Shown: positions 27,396 through 37,336, counted from the stretch's first letter. The stretch is 64,000 bases of DNA from Bradyrhizobium sp. CCBAU 53421 (GCF_015291625.1 NZ_CP030047.1:8060001-8124000); one strand, 5' to 3'. A program made the numbers and translations. The notes: generated by a model from the sequence alone, not told the origin.

Positions 27396-28106
27396 ATGAT
27401 CACGCCGGTTCGACGGGACTGGAATCCAAACGAATTGTTCAGCGCTCTTACACCTGCGATGTTCTGCGCCGAACCGTCAGCCATACGCGCACGTTGGGAT
27501 AAATTGTGGCCTGACCTATACACGGAATATGACGCCCGGTATTTGAAACACGAACTTGCCGCCAGAAATCTCATCGCGACCGATGAAGCTGCGGCATTTC
27601 TCAACGCCTGGGCGATTGATGAAGAGCGCCACACCAATGGCTTCATCCGCATCATTGAACTCGTCGCGAACGGATCCGAAAAGGATCTTCGCGAGAGATT
27701 GGGCGCTCGATTGCATGACTTTGGTCCGATCACCGACTACCTGACGGACGAATTCTCCGTGCTGGTTATGATTGCGTTTGACGAGATGTGCACTTGCCGC
27801 GCCTACGCGGCAGAAAAGCCGTTTTACGATGCTCTTGGCAACAACACGTTTCATCACTGGCTGCGAGAGGTAATTGCCGATGAGGCGGTTCATTCGATGA
27901 ACGCCGTAAATGTCATTCGCGCGCTCTACCGCGACCGCGTTGGGCAAGTCGGCGCAATGCTCGATAGCCTAATCCGCGCGTGCGATAATCTACGCTATTC
28001 TGGCACGTTCGTCTTCGACTACTTCGGCACAGCGTACTCCAAGGATCTTCTCGCCAGCGCTCGCCTCGCGACCGTGAGAAACATCGCCAAGCCACTTCCG
28101 GCCTAG
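27396..28106 (+). CDS. Ferritin-like di-iron protein of unknown function
   Basis: 236 residues, helical throughout. Two helices carry metal-ligand motifs typical of ferritin-like di-iron proteins: WAIDEERHTNGF at about residue 72 and IADEAVHSMNA at about 162, with a third acidic helix FDEMCTCRAYA. No signal peptide. Could be an oxygenase, oxidase or radical protein; the exact reaction cannot be told. It is followed on the same strand by two P-loop ATPase genes. ATG at 27396 (MITPVRRDWNPNELF) follows a GGGGACAGGG stretch that may serve as ribosome site. Confidence 0.7.
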   Translation: MITPVRRDWNPNELFSALTPAMFCAEPSAIRARWDKLWPDLYTEYDARYLKHELAARNLIATDEAAAFLNAWAIDEERHTNGFIRIIELVANGSEKDLRERLGARLHDFGPITDYLTDEFSVLVMIAFDEMCTCRAYAAEKPFYDALGNNTFHHWLREVIADEAVHSMNAVNVIRALYRDRVGQVGAMLDSLIRACDNLRYSGTFVFDYFGTAYSKDLLASARLATVRNIAKPLPA

Positions 28107-28453
28107 AACGAGACAGTGACAAGCGAGAGGGATTTGATCCGGCGACATCTGGCGTCATGATGGTGATCGCGATCATCGGCGCGTACGAATCGACTGCACG
28201 AAGAATTTTTCCCTCAGCTCATCTCAAACCTCACGTGAAACGCGATCACGAGAGATTAATTGCGTCATCGAATTGTATTCGTCGTTGCAATCAACGAGCT
28301 CTGATTTCTCGGCATTGGAAAACCTCATCGATCGCACCGCACCCGCATCGAAGATTCAATAGCCTCTTCTTTCTGCCATGTTCGCATCCAAAGCAAAGAC
28401 ACGCCGATTGCGCACGTCGCGCGCGGCAATAGCGAGTGTCTCAGGAGAATTCC
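28107..28453. other. Non-coding leader before ParA-like gene
   Basis: 347 bases. Nothing recognisable except the ribosome-binding AGGAG at about 28443, which decides the start of the next gene. Confidence 0.45.
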
Positions 28454-29203
28454 ATGGTGAAGCCGGTTGTGATTGTTGTGGGCGCGGACAAAGGAGGCGT
28501 CGGCAAGACGACCGTGTCACGGACGCTTCTCGATTACTTCAACGTCAACAACGTGCAAACACGCGCATTCGACACGGAGTCGCCGCGGGGAACGTTGAAG
28601 CGCTTCTATCCCGCAATCACCGAGATCGTCGATATGACGACAACGGCGGACCAGATGAAGATCTTCGATACCTTGAACTCGGGGCTATCCGTCACCGTTA
28701 TCGATGCTCGTGCCGGCTTACTATCCACAGCACTGGCCTCCTTGCGCGACATCGGCTTTTTGGATTCGGCGCGGTCCGGCCAGATCACTTTTGCCGTATT
28801 CCATATTCTGGGATCATCCATCGCTTCGCTGGACGAGATCGCCGAGACCGCGACCTTCATGACCGGCGCAAAGTACTATCTGGTCAAGAACTTCATCAAC
28901 GACACTCAATTCTTCCAGTGGGACCAATCGACCTATAATTCTTATTTTCACCGCATCAAGCATGCGACCGAGTTGACTATCCCGAAGCTCAACGAGATGG
29001 CCTATGAGCAGGTCGAAGTCGCTTCTGTCCCATTCGTAGATTTTGTCGCAAACAAGGGGCGGAACGATGAGCCGGCGAACAATTCCTTCGTTCTGCGGGG
29101 CTATGTACGGCACTGGCTGGCAAATGTCTGGAGCGAGTTTGATCGCATTAATCTGACGGAATTGGCCGGCGCCAAGTCAGCGACTCGGAGCGACGATAAG
29201 TAG
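28454..29203 (+). CDS. ParA/MinD-type P-loop ATPase
   Basis: 249 residues. Deviant Walker A of the ParA superfamily ADKGGVGKTTVSRTLLDY at about residues 12-30, then a switch-I-like FDTESPRGTLKRF and a Walker-B-like VTVIDARAGLL. No DNA-binding N-terminal domain, as in short ParA, MinD or TraL-type proteins. ATG at 28454 sits six bases after CAGGAGA and is preferred to the GTG at 28436. It pairs with the P-loop protein at 29264. The role is unknown; there is no parB or mob gene nearby. Confidence 0.72.
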   Translation: MVKPVVIVVGADKGGVGKTTVSRTLLDYFNVNNVQTRAFDTESPRGTLKRFYPAITEIVDMTTTADQMKIFDTLNSGLSVTVIDARAGLLSTALASLRDIGFLDSARSGQITFAVFHILGSSIASLDEIAETATFMTGAKYYLVKNFINDTQFFQWDQSTYNSYFHRIKHATELTIPKLNEMAYEQVEVASVPFVDFVANKGRNDEPANNSFVLRGYVRHWLANVWSEFDRINLTELAGAKSATRSDDK

Positions 29204-29263
29204 TCGCATTATCGGCGAGCGACGGGTTGAGCCCAGGGACGAAGCGAGATTGACCTGCCGGCT

Positions 29264-30019
29264 ATGTTAGCTACTCCTATCTACATCATCTGCTCTCCTA
29301 GCCCGCAGGTCGGCAAAACTCTCGTCGCTCGCCTCGTGAGCGAGTACTTACTGCTGAAAAATGGCACGGCGCTCTCCTTCGATGTAAATCTGAAGGAGCC
29401 GTCATTGCTCGATTATCTTCCTAACATCACGGAGACCGCAGATGTAGTTGACACTTACGGTAAGATGCAACTGATGGACCCGCTGATCATCCACGATCGG
29501 GTAGCCAAGGTGATCGACCTCGGCTTCCATGCCTTCGACGAGTTCTTCAAGATGTGCGAGGAGATCGGCTTCATGAAGGAAACTGCACGCTGCTATGTCG
29601 CGCCTGTCATCCTATTCGTCGCGGGCGCTGACCGCAATTCCTTCCGTGGTTATGAACTGCTGCGGCGGCAGATTCCACCGGCCGCGCTGGTCACCGTCCA
29701 CAATGAATTCGTACTGCGCGGAGAACTACCTGAAGCGATGGATTGTGAGCGAGTGCTCCGGATTTCCGCGTTGCCGTTGTTTCTAAAGAGATATGTCGAT
29801 CGACTGAGCTTTTCCTTCACCGGGTATCTGCGCGACGAAAAGGACTGGACCACCGAACTGCATCAGTGGATCCGGCGAAACTACACCATGTTTCGTGATT
29901 TGGAGTCGAGCGTGATGCAGCGAGGGTCCTATCGATCTCGCGCAACGAATATCGAGAGCCTTCGAGGCACAAGAGCGACTGAGGGACCGGCTCACTATCC
30001 ATTTCGCTATCAGAGATGA
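29264..30019 (+). CDS. P-loop NTPase-like protein, companion of the ParA-like gene
   Basis: 251 residues. The N-terminus has a P-loop reading SPSPQVGKTLVARLVSEYL: GKT is kept but the second glycine-lysine of ParA is lost. Layout parallels its neighbour (DVNLKEPSLLDYLPNITETAD; KVIDLGFHAFDEFFK), so the two look like diverged paralogues. The C-terminus extends to a basic tail. Function unknown. The 60-base gap to the upstream gene suggests one operon. Confidence 0.65.
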   Translation: MLATPIYIICSPSPQVGKTLVARLVSEYLLLKNGTALSFDVNLKEPSLLDYLPNITETADVVDTYGKMQLMDPLIIHDRVAKVIDLGFHAFDEFFKMCEEIGFMKETARCYVAPVILFVAGADRNSFRGYELLRRQIPPAALVTVHNEFVLRGELPEAMDCERVLRISALPLFLKRYVDRLSFSFTGYLRDEKDWTTELHQWIRRNYTMFRDLESSVMQRGSYRSRATNIESLRGTRATEGPAHYPFRYQR

Positions 30020-30221
30020 ACGAGTGAGATTCGATACAGAATGCTCACCTGGTCAGCCGAGAGAAGTATTTGTCATGATAGCCCGCGCGGACCAAGCGAC
30101 CGAGACCTGCCGGCAGCTCATTCGCTCGAGGCATCTTCAGATTCGCCCCTCGATAAGGATCGATAGCCGCCTGAGATTGCGCGCGGCTGGCCGGATCGAC
30201 GGCTCCCGCGCCGAGGGCGCC

Positions 30222-32051
30222 TCATAGCTCGAGGCCGAATCTTTCGAGGACCTGGTGCATAACCCCGCCTTTGATCTCGAGGGCGATCTCTTCGCGAATC
30301 TGGGCGCCAAGCACTCGCTTTGCATCGGCATCGCCCGTCAGACAATTCTCGGCCAGTCGCCGGTCCAAGCGGGCTTCGAATTCATCGCCCATCGCGTCGA
30401 CGAGCCGCCTCTCCATTGCAGCATAGTCTTCGGGTGCGATGCGCCTCAACACGCTCTCCCATGGGTACCAGCGCGTTGCCAAGTAGTCCGGAAATTCCGC
30501 CGCCTCCTGATTGCGCACCGACGCTTCGGCGCTGGCAATGTCGTCCGCCGTTACGTTAGAGACATTCAAGAAGCGCATGTCCGGAGCGATGTGCAGCAGC
30601 TGCAGCGGGTCACGCAGTTGGGTCTGGTAGGCAAGGTAGACCTCGATCTCGTCGACGTCGGCATCAGGATCGGCACGACGAAGCGAGTTGACCGTCTCGC
30701 GTGCGATCCCGTGCAGCGCCTCCAGCCGAAACAGGACACGGCCCTGCTGGAGCAGCTCGGCCAACCGCCCGTCATAGACGCCGTCTTCAACGTCAACGTT
30801 CAGCCGTGCGCTCTGCATGCCGTTCCAGGTCAAGGTGACCCGATCTTCGCAGCGCTCGCTCGCTCCCGAAGCCAGCTGGAAAAACTGGTCACGCAAACGC
30901 GGCCTGACGGCTGCCTGCCGCAGATCCTCGACGACCGCCTGCCGGAACCCGTCGTTGCCATAGTTCACGGTACCCCGGAGCCTGTCCAGGAAGCGTGCAT
31001 AGTCCCGCGCACCCGGTTCTTGGGCGAAGCCCTGCCAGGTCGCCGTTATCGAGGGTTCGGCCTCGAGCCAGTCCGCCACAACCTCTTGCAGTGACCGCGG
31101 CTGGACTTCCGGCGCGCCTTCGGCGGTCGAGAAAAAGACCTGCGGGCCTGCATAGTCTGCTGCTTGTATCGCTGCCGCCAGGCCGGCCTGCACCAAATCG
31201 GGGAGCGGATTATTCTCCAGATTAACGCTAGAATCGCGACCTAGATGTGTCAGCAGGGTCTCGGGTACGCTGGTCAGCTGGTTGTTGCTGGCGTCGAGCC
31301 ATAGCAGGTCGGGTACCGTTTCGGGCAGACTGGTTAGTTCGTTTTGGCTAGCGCTGAGCCATTCGAGCCCGCCCGGAAGAGGCTCGGGCAACTCCGTCAG
31401 CTGATTGTAGTCGACGTTCAGGCGCTGGAGCCCGGCTGGAAGGTCGGGCAGATTGGTCAAGCAGTTGCCGCTGGCGTCCAGCTCGTCTAGCGTCGCCGGA
31501 AGGCGATCGGGCAGACTGGTTAGCTGATTGTTATCGACCCTCAGGCGCCGCAAGCCGGGCGGTAGCTGTGCGGGCAGGTTGGTGAGCCCGTTACTGACGA
31601 CATAGAGCCGCCGCAGGCCATTTGGAAGCTCGGGCAGGCCGGTCAGCTGGTTATTACTGGCATAGAGACGCTGGAGACTAGCCGGAAGGTCCCCCGGAAG
31701 GCTGTTCAGCTGATTGTGGTCGACATTCAGGCGACGCAACCGGGCCGGGATCGGCGCAGGCAAGCCAATCAGGGACAGAGACGACAGATCTAGGGCCTCA
31801 TTGACATCGCCTGTGTCCTGCCAAGCTCTCGCACGACTTACCGCTTCTCGACGGTCCTCGTGTTGCCCCTGCCCGTCTTCGGCAGCCCAGTTCGTCAAGA
31901 CTTCGAGCTGCGAGCTGGACGCCTCGCCGGCGGACGCCCGCGCATCCGTCAGGGCCTCGCCCCACTGCGTTGCAGCAGGAGATGCCGGCTCGGAGGTTTC
32001 CGAATCGGAAGTTCCGGAAGGAGTGCCTGAGCCAAGCTGCTCTGTATTCAT
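30222..32051 (-). CDS. nopM: T3 effector NopM, LRR-NEL E3 ubiquitin ligase (IpaH/SspH family)
   Basis: 609 residues. The N-terminal 70 are polar and Ser-rich (secretion signal region), leucine-rich repeats follow at about 85-290 with units such as LRRLNVDHNQLNSLPGDLPA, and the C-terminal novel E3 ligase domain spans about 315-609. The catalytic Cys of the family motif CxD is visible as CEDRV at residue 401. In rhizobia NopM is injected into legume cells and ubiquitinates host targets. A tts box lies about 300 bases upstream. Confidence 0.95.
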   Translation of the reverse strand: MNTEQLGSGTPSGTSDSETSEPASPAATQWGEALTDARASAGEASSSQLEVLTNWAAEDGQGQHEDRREAVSRARAWQDTGDVNEALDLSSLSLIGLPAPIPARLRRLNVDHNQLNSLPGDLPASLQRLYASNNQLTGLPELPNGLRRLYVVSNGLTNLPAQLPPGLRRLRVDNNQLTSLPDRLPATLDELDASGNCLTNLPDLPAGLQRLNVDYNQLTELPEPLPGGLEWLSASQNELTSLPETVPDLLWLDASNNQLTSVPETLLTHLGRDSSVNLENNPLPDLVQAGLAAAIQAADYAGPQVFFSTAEGAPEVQPRSLQEVVADWLEAEPSITATWQGFAQEPGARDYARFLDRLRGTVNYGNDGFRQAVVEDLRQAAVRPRLRDQFFQLASGASERCEDRVTLTWNGMQSARLNVDVEDGVYDGRLAELLQQGRVLFRLEALHGIARETVNSLRRADPDADVDEIEVYLAYQTQLRDPLQLLHIAPDMRFLNVSNVTADDIASAEASVRNQEAAEFPDYLATRWYPWESVLRRIAPEDYAAMERRLVDAMGDEFEARLDRRLAENCLTGDADAKRVLGAQIREEIALEIKGGVMHQVLERFGLEL

Positions 32052-32344
32052 CGCCGTCTCTCCATATCCAAATCAAGTGCGTCCGCAGCCGCACCTTTAA
32101 GCCGTCAGACCTCACCAGGGTTGCCGCGCTGATCGGCTGATGACAAAGCTGGTGGTCATACCGCGCGGTCATCGCCCCCGGCTGGCGCGAACACCCTCCC
32201 GGTTTGCGGGCGAGCAACTGCAGCCCCGACGCAGCACACCGAAGTCTCGGTGGTGGATCGCTTGAAGGATGCATCCAAGTCTGTTCTGCCAAGACTGAAC
32301 ACATCAATCCTAGCCTGCCGGCCAGTAAAGACCTCTATGCTACG

Positions 32345-32370
32345 AGACGTAGCTGTCGATAAGCTGACGG
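32345..32370 (-). promoter_or_regulatory. tts box upstream of nopM
   Basis: Minus strand CGTCAGCTTATCGACAGCTA, good agreement with the other boxes. About 295 bases before the nopM start. Confidence 0.82.
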
Positions 32371-32903
32371 GCTTTGGAGCGACGAACAATGGGCGGGCGC
32401 CTAGCCATCAGCCTCTCTCGACGCTTGGGTGTCGGCTGTGGCCCGACGAAAAGCAGACGAGGATCAATCGCTTTTCTGGCTTGGCAAATTGCTCGCTGGT
32501 TTACGGCGCGTTGGCAGCGCGGCGCTGAGAGCCGGCGAGTTGCCACCACTTTTGCGCGCGAGGCGAACCCCTCCCCTGCTCGTTCAGATGACCGGGTTGG
32601 GACCCTGGCCTAAAAGCCCGCCATCGTTCGTAGCAACGCTCGCGCTTTAATTAGTGCGCGGCAGAGCGCCCCGGCCCAATCTGCAAAGGCTGGCCTATAT
32701 CCTTCCGGATAACGAGTTCCTCCCTATTCTGACATCGGCGGCGAAGATCGATCCTGTCAGATCGGTTCAGGCTGCCGCAGGTTTCGGCCGCGCAAAAGCG
32801 GACGACTCGGGCCCTTGCCGGCGCGCTTTCTCAGTCGAATAATTGAAGACCCGCGCCCATCTGCATCTGACACCGATCCGTTGGACGCTTCTTAACTTCG
32901 AGA
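32371..32903. other. Non-coding stretch without recognised features
   Basis: 530 bases between the nopM tts box and the next minus-strand frame. No promoter or family-like frame recognised. Confidence 0.4.
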
Positions 32904-33260
32904 TCAATGAAGTAGATCCGGCCCGCGACCGATAAGCTCGAGCACCGACTGCGCCTCGTGAATCTCGCTTGAAACGCGCTTCAATATCCGAACTGCCACC
33001 TCTTCCGTCGCGACCAGCCCCGCTCTCTCGCAAGCTAATCCGAAATGATGCATCACCTGTTCGTAGGAAGGCGCAACACGAGTTTGCAACGAGCTGATCG
33101 CCAATGATGAGAGCATCTGCTCGACGACATCCTTCTCAGCCTGGATCAAGAACCACGTCCTTCCGATTGTTTTACTCGATTTTGTGACTGTAGACGCCTC
33201 CGACCGCATCGCAAGAGCGGAGCTGCGTGAGATTGTCGTGTTCGACGGTCGCCTCATCAT
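32904..33260 (-). CDS. Small protein of unknown function
   Basis: 118 residues. The first 40 residues are Ser/Thr/Arg-rich, the rest helical (AEKDVVEQMLSSLAISSLQ; ACERAGLVATEEVAVRILKR). The Ser/Thr-rich start and its place between two effector genes would suit a secreted protein, but no tts box is seen directly upstream and no family is recognised. Confidence 0.4.
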   Translation of the reverse strand: MMRRPSNTTISRSSALAMRSEASTVTKSSKTIGRTWFLIQAEKDVVEQMLSSLAISSLQTRVAPSYEQVMHHFGLACERAGLVATEEVAVRILKRVSSEIHEAQSVLELIGRGPDLLH

Positions 33261-33345
33261 GTGTGTCGAAACCGCCAGGAAGGATTCTTTGGCCGATTTC
33301 CTCGTTTGTGTGGAACTACTTTTCCCCGATCGGAGCTGCGTGGCT

Positions 33346-34932
33346 TCACTTTGTTAGTTGCAGCTCCCCGATGATCCTCGCTATCGCCTCATGACCTGCT
33401 GCTCCTTGCGGCCATCTATTGAAGCCATTCATCAGGTTCTCCGACTCCGGTTTGGTGAAGTCAAAGAGCCGGACACCGCGGCCGAGGATCTCATTGACGA
33501 TCGCGATCATGGCTTGGCGGGCGGCGCTCTCCTGCGGCCATTTGTTGAAACCGATCACCAGGCCCCTGAGATCCTGGGCAGTGAAGTCTGAGAGTCCCCT
33601 CCTGGGGCCGGCACGGCGAAGGACCTCATGCGCGAGCACAACGGTTACTTGACCACACGGCACCTCCTCCGGCCAATTGCTGAAGCCGTTCACTAAGTTA
33701 GCGAGTCCCTGCTGTGAAAAATCGTAGAGCTGAGTGGCACGCCGCAGCACCTCACGAGCGAGCGCGACCGCTGCTCGGCGAAACGCCGGCTCTTCCGGCC
33801 ACTTGCTAAAGCCATTCACCAGGTTCGCCAGGCCCTGTTGGGTAAGATGGGGGAGCTGGGCAGCACGCCAAAGTACCTCACCAGCGATCGCAATTGCAGC
33901 CTTACGACAGGCCGCATCTTCAGGCCATTTGCAAAACCCGTTCACCAAGTTTGCCAGCCCTTGTTGGCTATAGTGAGGAAGTTGGTCGGCACGGTGCAGG
34001 AGCTCACTTGCGATCGCGACTGTGGCTTGACGAGAGACTGCCTCCTCCGGCCATTTACTGAAACCATTCACCAAATTTGCCAGATCCTGCTCACTAAGCT
34101 CAGGGAACCGGCCGAGCCGACGAAGCACTTCGCCTGCGATCGCAATCGTGACTTGACCACACGCCAGCTCTTCCGGCCACTTGCTGAAACCGTTCACCAG
34201 GATGGCCAATCCCTGCTGAGGAAACTCGCAGAGCTTGGCGGAACGACGCAGAACTTCGAGTGCAAGCGTGGCTGCTGCCTGGCGCGAAGCCGCCTCATCC
34301 GGCCACTTGCTGAACCCGTTGACCAGGCTCACCAATCCTTGCTGTGTAAAGTCGGAGAGCTGGTGAGGGCGGTCTGCGCGCCGAATGACATCACCCGCAA
34401 TTGCAACCGCCGCCTGGCGAAAGTCTGCTTCTTCCGGCCATTTGCTGAAACCGTTTATCAGCGCGGCCAGGCTTAGATTGTTCAACTCTTGAAGCGGCCT
34501 GCTTTCCTCGCGACAAAACTTAGCTATTCTGATCGCCCCTTTGCGACATTCTGCTCTGCTGGCATGCCGACCGAATGATGCGGCAAATATGGAAAGGGCT
34601 CTTATCCCGATTTTTCCAATCAACGCATGGTCAAGCAGCGACACGCGAGACGCTATTCTTTCGCAAACGTCCCGGCCGGCCTGACCTCCGGCCTTTCGGC
34701 TCACTGCATTGCATGTCGTGGCATATCCCCACGATCTCCCGGCACGGATGCTGTCCTCGAAATTCGACAGGAATCTAGATTGAAACTCGAGCGCAGCCTT
34801 TTGCAGAAAGACCGGATGATCGGTCTTGCGCAGCTGCTTGTCGCGCGCAACCACCACAGTTGAGAATTCAACGATGTCGCGAGCACAATCGATCTCGCTT
34901 AGCGCCGTCGTCAGATTAGCTTGAGTAGACAT
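33346..34932 (-). CDS. SKWP-repeat type III effector (RipS-like)
   Basis: 528 residues. After a helical N-terminal region of about 155 residues come nine tandem repeats of 42-45 residues, each with a core like LANLVNGFSKWPEE followed by a helix such as RQAAVAIAGEVLRRA. The SKWP core defines the Skwp/RipS effector family of Ralstonia solanacearum, thought to form HEAT/armadillo-like solenoids. The last two repeats have drifted (GFNKWPQ, GFNRWPQ). No signal peptide. Only a degenerate tts-like motif is seen, about 400 bases upstream. Confidence 0.85.
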   Translation of the reverse strand: MSTQANLTTALSEIDCARDIVEFSTVVVARDKQLRKTDHPVFLQKAALEFQSRFLSNFEDSIRAGRSWGYATTCNAVSRKAGGQAGRDVCERIASRVSLLDHALIGKIGIRALSIFAASFGRHASRAECRKGAIRIAKFCREESRPLQELNNLSLAALINGFSKWPEEADFRQAAVAIAGDVIRRADRPHQLSDFTQQGLVSLVNGFSKWPDEAASRQAAATLALEVLRRSAKLCEFPQQGLAILVNGFSKWPEELACGQVTIAIAGEVLRRLGRFPELSEQDLANLVNGFSKWPEEAVSRQATVAIASELLHRADQLPHYSQQGLANLVNGFCKWPEDAACRKAAIAIAGEVLWRAAQLPHLTQQGLANLVNGFSKWPEEPAFRRAAVALAREVLRRATQLYDFSQQGLANLVNGFSNWPEEVPCGQVTVVLAHEVLRRAGPRRGLSDFTAQDLRGLVIGFNKWPQESAARQAMIAIVNEILGRGVRLFDFTKPESENLMNGFNRWPQGAAGHEAIARIIGELQLTK

Positions 34933-36034
34933 GGGATCTTCCGAGCCTTCACCGCGGCGCCTCGTTCAGCCACAAGCTCAATGCGACTAGTCACCGCCTA
35001 TGGCTGAATGTTAACCACCTACGCAGTTGAAGCATCTCTTGCAAGAGCCGGCTGTTCACTCGGCGGGCCTCACTGCTCAGCGAGGAACGCGGTTGAAGCA
35101 GCTGTCAGCGACATCCCTGCTGCGCGCATCACTCCATCACCTCATGACATATCACGACTCCGGTTGTTGCAGCACGATTGACATCGGTCAGCACAGCGGC
35201 ACCCGCAGATGGACCCAAGGTCTTGCACATGGCCCGCAAGCGACAATGTCGGCAATTAGGAAGCCATCCCTGTCCGATCATGTTGAACCCTTCGGCGCCC
35301 GCCCAGCCTGCCTTTGTCTTTGCGAGACTACAACCTGACGCAGCGTGGGGTTCAAGCTATTAAATGGGTATCGAGGCGTGGCGTTGCACAGCCGGCTATC
35401 GCAGCGACTACCAATGGGGCGTCCATTCAGGTCGACACGATTTCGAACGACATTTACCCAGTGAGATCCCACGCTCGCTCCTGCTGCTCGTTCGATCGGG
35501 TCGCGCCCGGGATATCGCGGTAACGCTCGTTTTTATCCATTGAGGAAAACATTGCCCCCGCGCCTTTCCAGGATGTTGGTGAGTGCGCGCACCTTACTCA
35601 CGGATATGCCCATTGGAAACGAATGCGATAGTTCGACGGCTAACAACATTGACCATCGTCAGGGAAGCAGCGAGCGCAATGAAGCCGCAGCATTTGGCAC
35701 CGCACACGCCGCTGGGGGACAACATCGCTCCGTTTCCAGTCCTCAGCTGCTGCCCTGCGTTTGGATGTGGCTGCGCGCCGATCGCGCCTGTGAAGCGCAG
35801 CAATTCCTCAACTCAGATGATCGCAGCGCCGAAAACCCGCGGCAATCCTCAGCAAATTCCGGTCGCACGCCCAGCGTAACGTGATATCAGTCGATAGCAG
35901 TCTTGACTACATCGAACCGCTCGCCACATCCGCCGAGCGATGGCGACGAACCTTCGGCATGAATGCGACGGAGGGACCACGCAGTGCTAAAGTACGTATT
36001 GCACTCCCAATGCCCAAGTGAACCTGCATTTGTG
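34933..36034. other. Largely non-coding stretch with a tts-like motif and a possible gene relic
   Basis: 1.1 kb. At 35328-35341 the minus strand reads GCGTCAGGTTGTAG, resembling the left half of a tts box. From about 35360 to 35140 a minus-strand frame is open and Cys-containing (CRHCRLRAMCKTLG), perhaps a relic; no family is assigned. Confidence 0.35.
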
Positions 36035-36283
36035 ATGACTTCGATTGATGATAGATTAAGTGAGATCAGATGGGTGAGAAACGAGATCTGGCGCTGTCGT
36101 CGATTGCTCAAGACGGAACTGCCTCGCGAGGAGAGTGTTGCCGTTGAGACGCGTCTGCTTGAGCAGCTTGCCGCCTTTGAGCGGCTCCTGACGATCGCGT
36201 TTCCTCTGGCCTTGAGCCCTTCGGCGAACACAACCAAAAGCAGTCCCATCGGTTCAAGTGAATCCACTGAAAACGCTTGTTGA
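36035..36283 (+). CDS. Small protein of unknown function, coiled-coil-like
   Basis: 82 residues, MTSIDDRLSEIRWVRNEIW followed by an amphipathic charged helix (EESVAVETRLLEQLAAFERL) and a Ser/Thr-rich tail. The upstream in-frame start at 35963 gives a residue run of non-coding character. No clear ribosome site; family unknown. Confidence 0.4.
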   Translation: MTSIDDRLSEIRWVRNEIWRCRRLLKTELPREESVAVETRLLEQLAAFERLLTIAFPLALSPSANTTKSSPIGSSESTENAC

Positions 36284-36376
36284 GAACGCCGCAACGGCAT
36301 CAACCGGTTCCGTCCGGACCTCGATCGGAGGCTAATGCGAGCATTCTGCTGCTTGAGACTCTCCCGCTCCGGTGCC

Positions 36377-36727
36377 TCACTCTCGATGCAGGATCGGAAC
36401 GTTGTTGACGCCTCTTCTTTTCGCGCCACCGTTTCTCTCCGCCGCGGTTGGCATCACGCGGCGACATTCGACGCGCAAGCCTTTGAAATTGTCCCTAAGA
36501 CAAAACATGGCGGCGTCCATATCGCTACGCCCTGTAAAACGGTCACAGAACCGCATCACGTCCGGTCTGCAAGACGTCAAGATCTCTTCCAATCTTCGTT
36601 CTCGCGCGCTAACGTATCCCGTGAACCCCGTGGCTGCGATCGCAACAAGGGCGGTGACATGGCGAGTCGCACGATAAGCCCAGCCGGTTCGTCGCTTTTG
36701 GCTCAACAGAATTCTCTTAAGTTGCAT
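36377..36727 (-). CDS. Exported Cys-rich repeat protein
   Basis: 116 residues. A basic N-terminus and hydrophobic helix (VTALVAIAATGFTGYVSA) form a signal peptide; the mature part carries spaced cysteines in a repeat-like pattern: SCRPDVMRFCDRF and FCLRDNFKGLRVECRR. Similar small periplasmic Cys-rich proteins are common in Rhizobiales. The function is unknown. A motif like the left half of a tts box lies 270 bases upstream (36996-37009). Confidence 0.55.
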   Translation of the reverse strand: MQLKRILLSQKRRTGWAYRATRHVTALVAIAATGFTGYVSARERRLEEILTSCRPDVMRFCDRFTGRSDMDAAMFCLRDNFKGLRVECRRVMPTAAERNGGAKRRGVNNVPILHRE

Positions 36728-36995
36728 TACCTTCACTGGTTCTTTGCCTCGCAAGTATCGTTTGTTTAGGAAAGCAGGCGCAGCATCGGCAGGGCGCCGG
36801 CGTCATTTGCGGGATCCCGAACCATCGTTGCATCGCGCCTCAGATCTCGTTGCCAAGATCAAAGCGCAACGCAGGCTAGCTAGATTTGCAGCGGGCGCAG
36901 CCCATTTTAGGCGTTGTGTTTAGCCTTGTGACATTCGCGACGTGAGCTTCCAACATGACATTTCTGCAAAGCCGGCCAAGCCTGCTTCGCACTGC

Positions 36996-37009
36996 CTACA
37001 ACCTGACGC
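36996..37009 (-). promoter_or_regulatory. tts-like half motif upstream of the Cys-rich gene
   Basis: Minus strand GCGTCAGGTTGTAG, identical to 35328-35341. It matches the first ten positions of tts boxes but not the right half. The surrounding 36728-37307 otherwise shows nothing recognisable. Confidence 0.3.
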
Positions 37010-37307
37010 CACGGTCGATTCAAGCAGCTTGATCGTCAAACAAGTGCCAATATGATCCAAGATAGGCATATCCATGTCTTGACGGAGCACGCAAGGAGAG
37101 TTCTCGACATTGCGCGCTTCACCGGCCGCAGCGCATAGAATCGTCACCCAGCGCTGGCTGATAAATGCTCGGCTACGCTGGGGGCAACGCGTAGGCGACG
37201 GCTTCGCAAGGCCACATGATTCCGTCGCGTCAATGACGCGACGAATTGCGTGCGATCCTCGTTTTTGTTCGGCTTCCTACCTAATCGCAAGCCTGCACCT
37301 CAAAAAT

Positions 37308-37336
37308 CGCGAAACCGACAGCTTTACGGTTTCGCG
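37308..37336 (-). terminator. Intrinsic terminator on the minus strand without an obvious gene
   Basis: Ten-base arms CGCGAAACCG and CGGTTTCGCG around a nine-base loop; on the minus strand the stem is followed by ATTTTTG. It would end a minus-strand transcript starting between here and the peroxidase gene. Confidence 0.65.

Noticed and set aside
33370..34460. Regular 126-base DNA periodicity suspected as CRISPR or satellite
   Set aside because: It is the coding repetition of the SKWP protein repeats, with no spacer structure and no cas genes.
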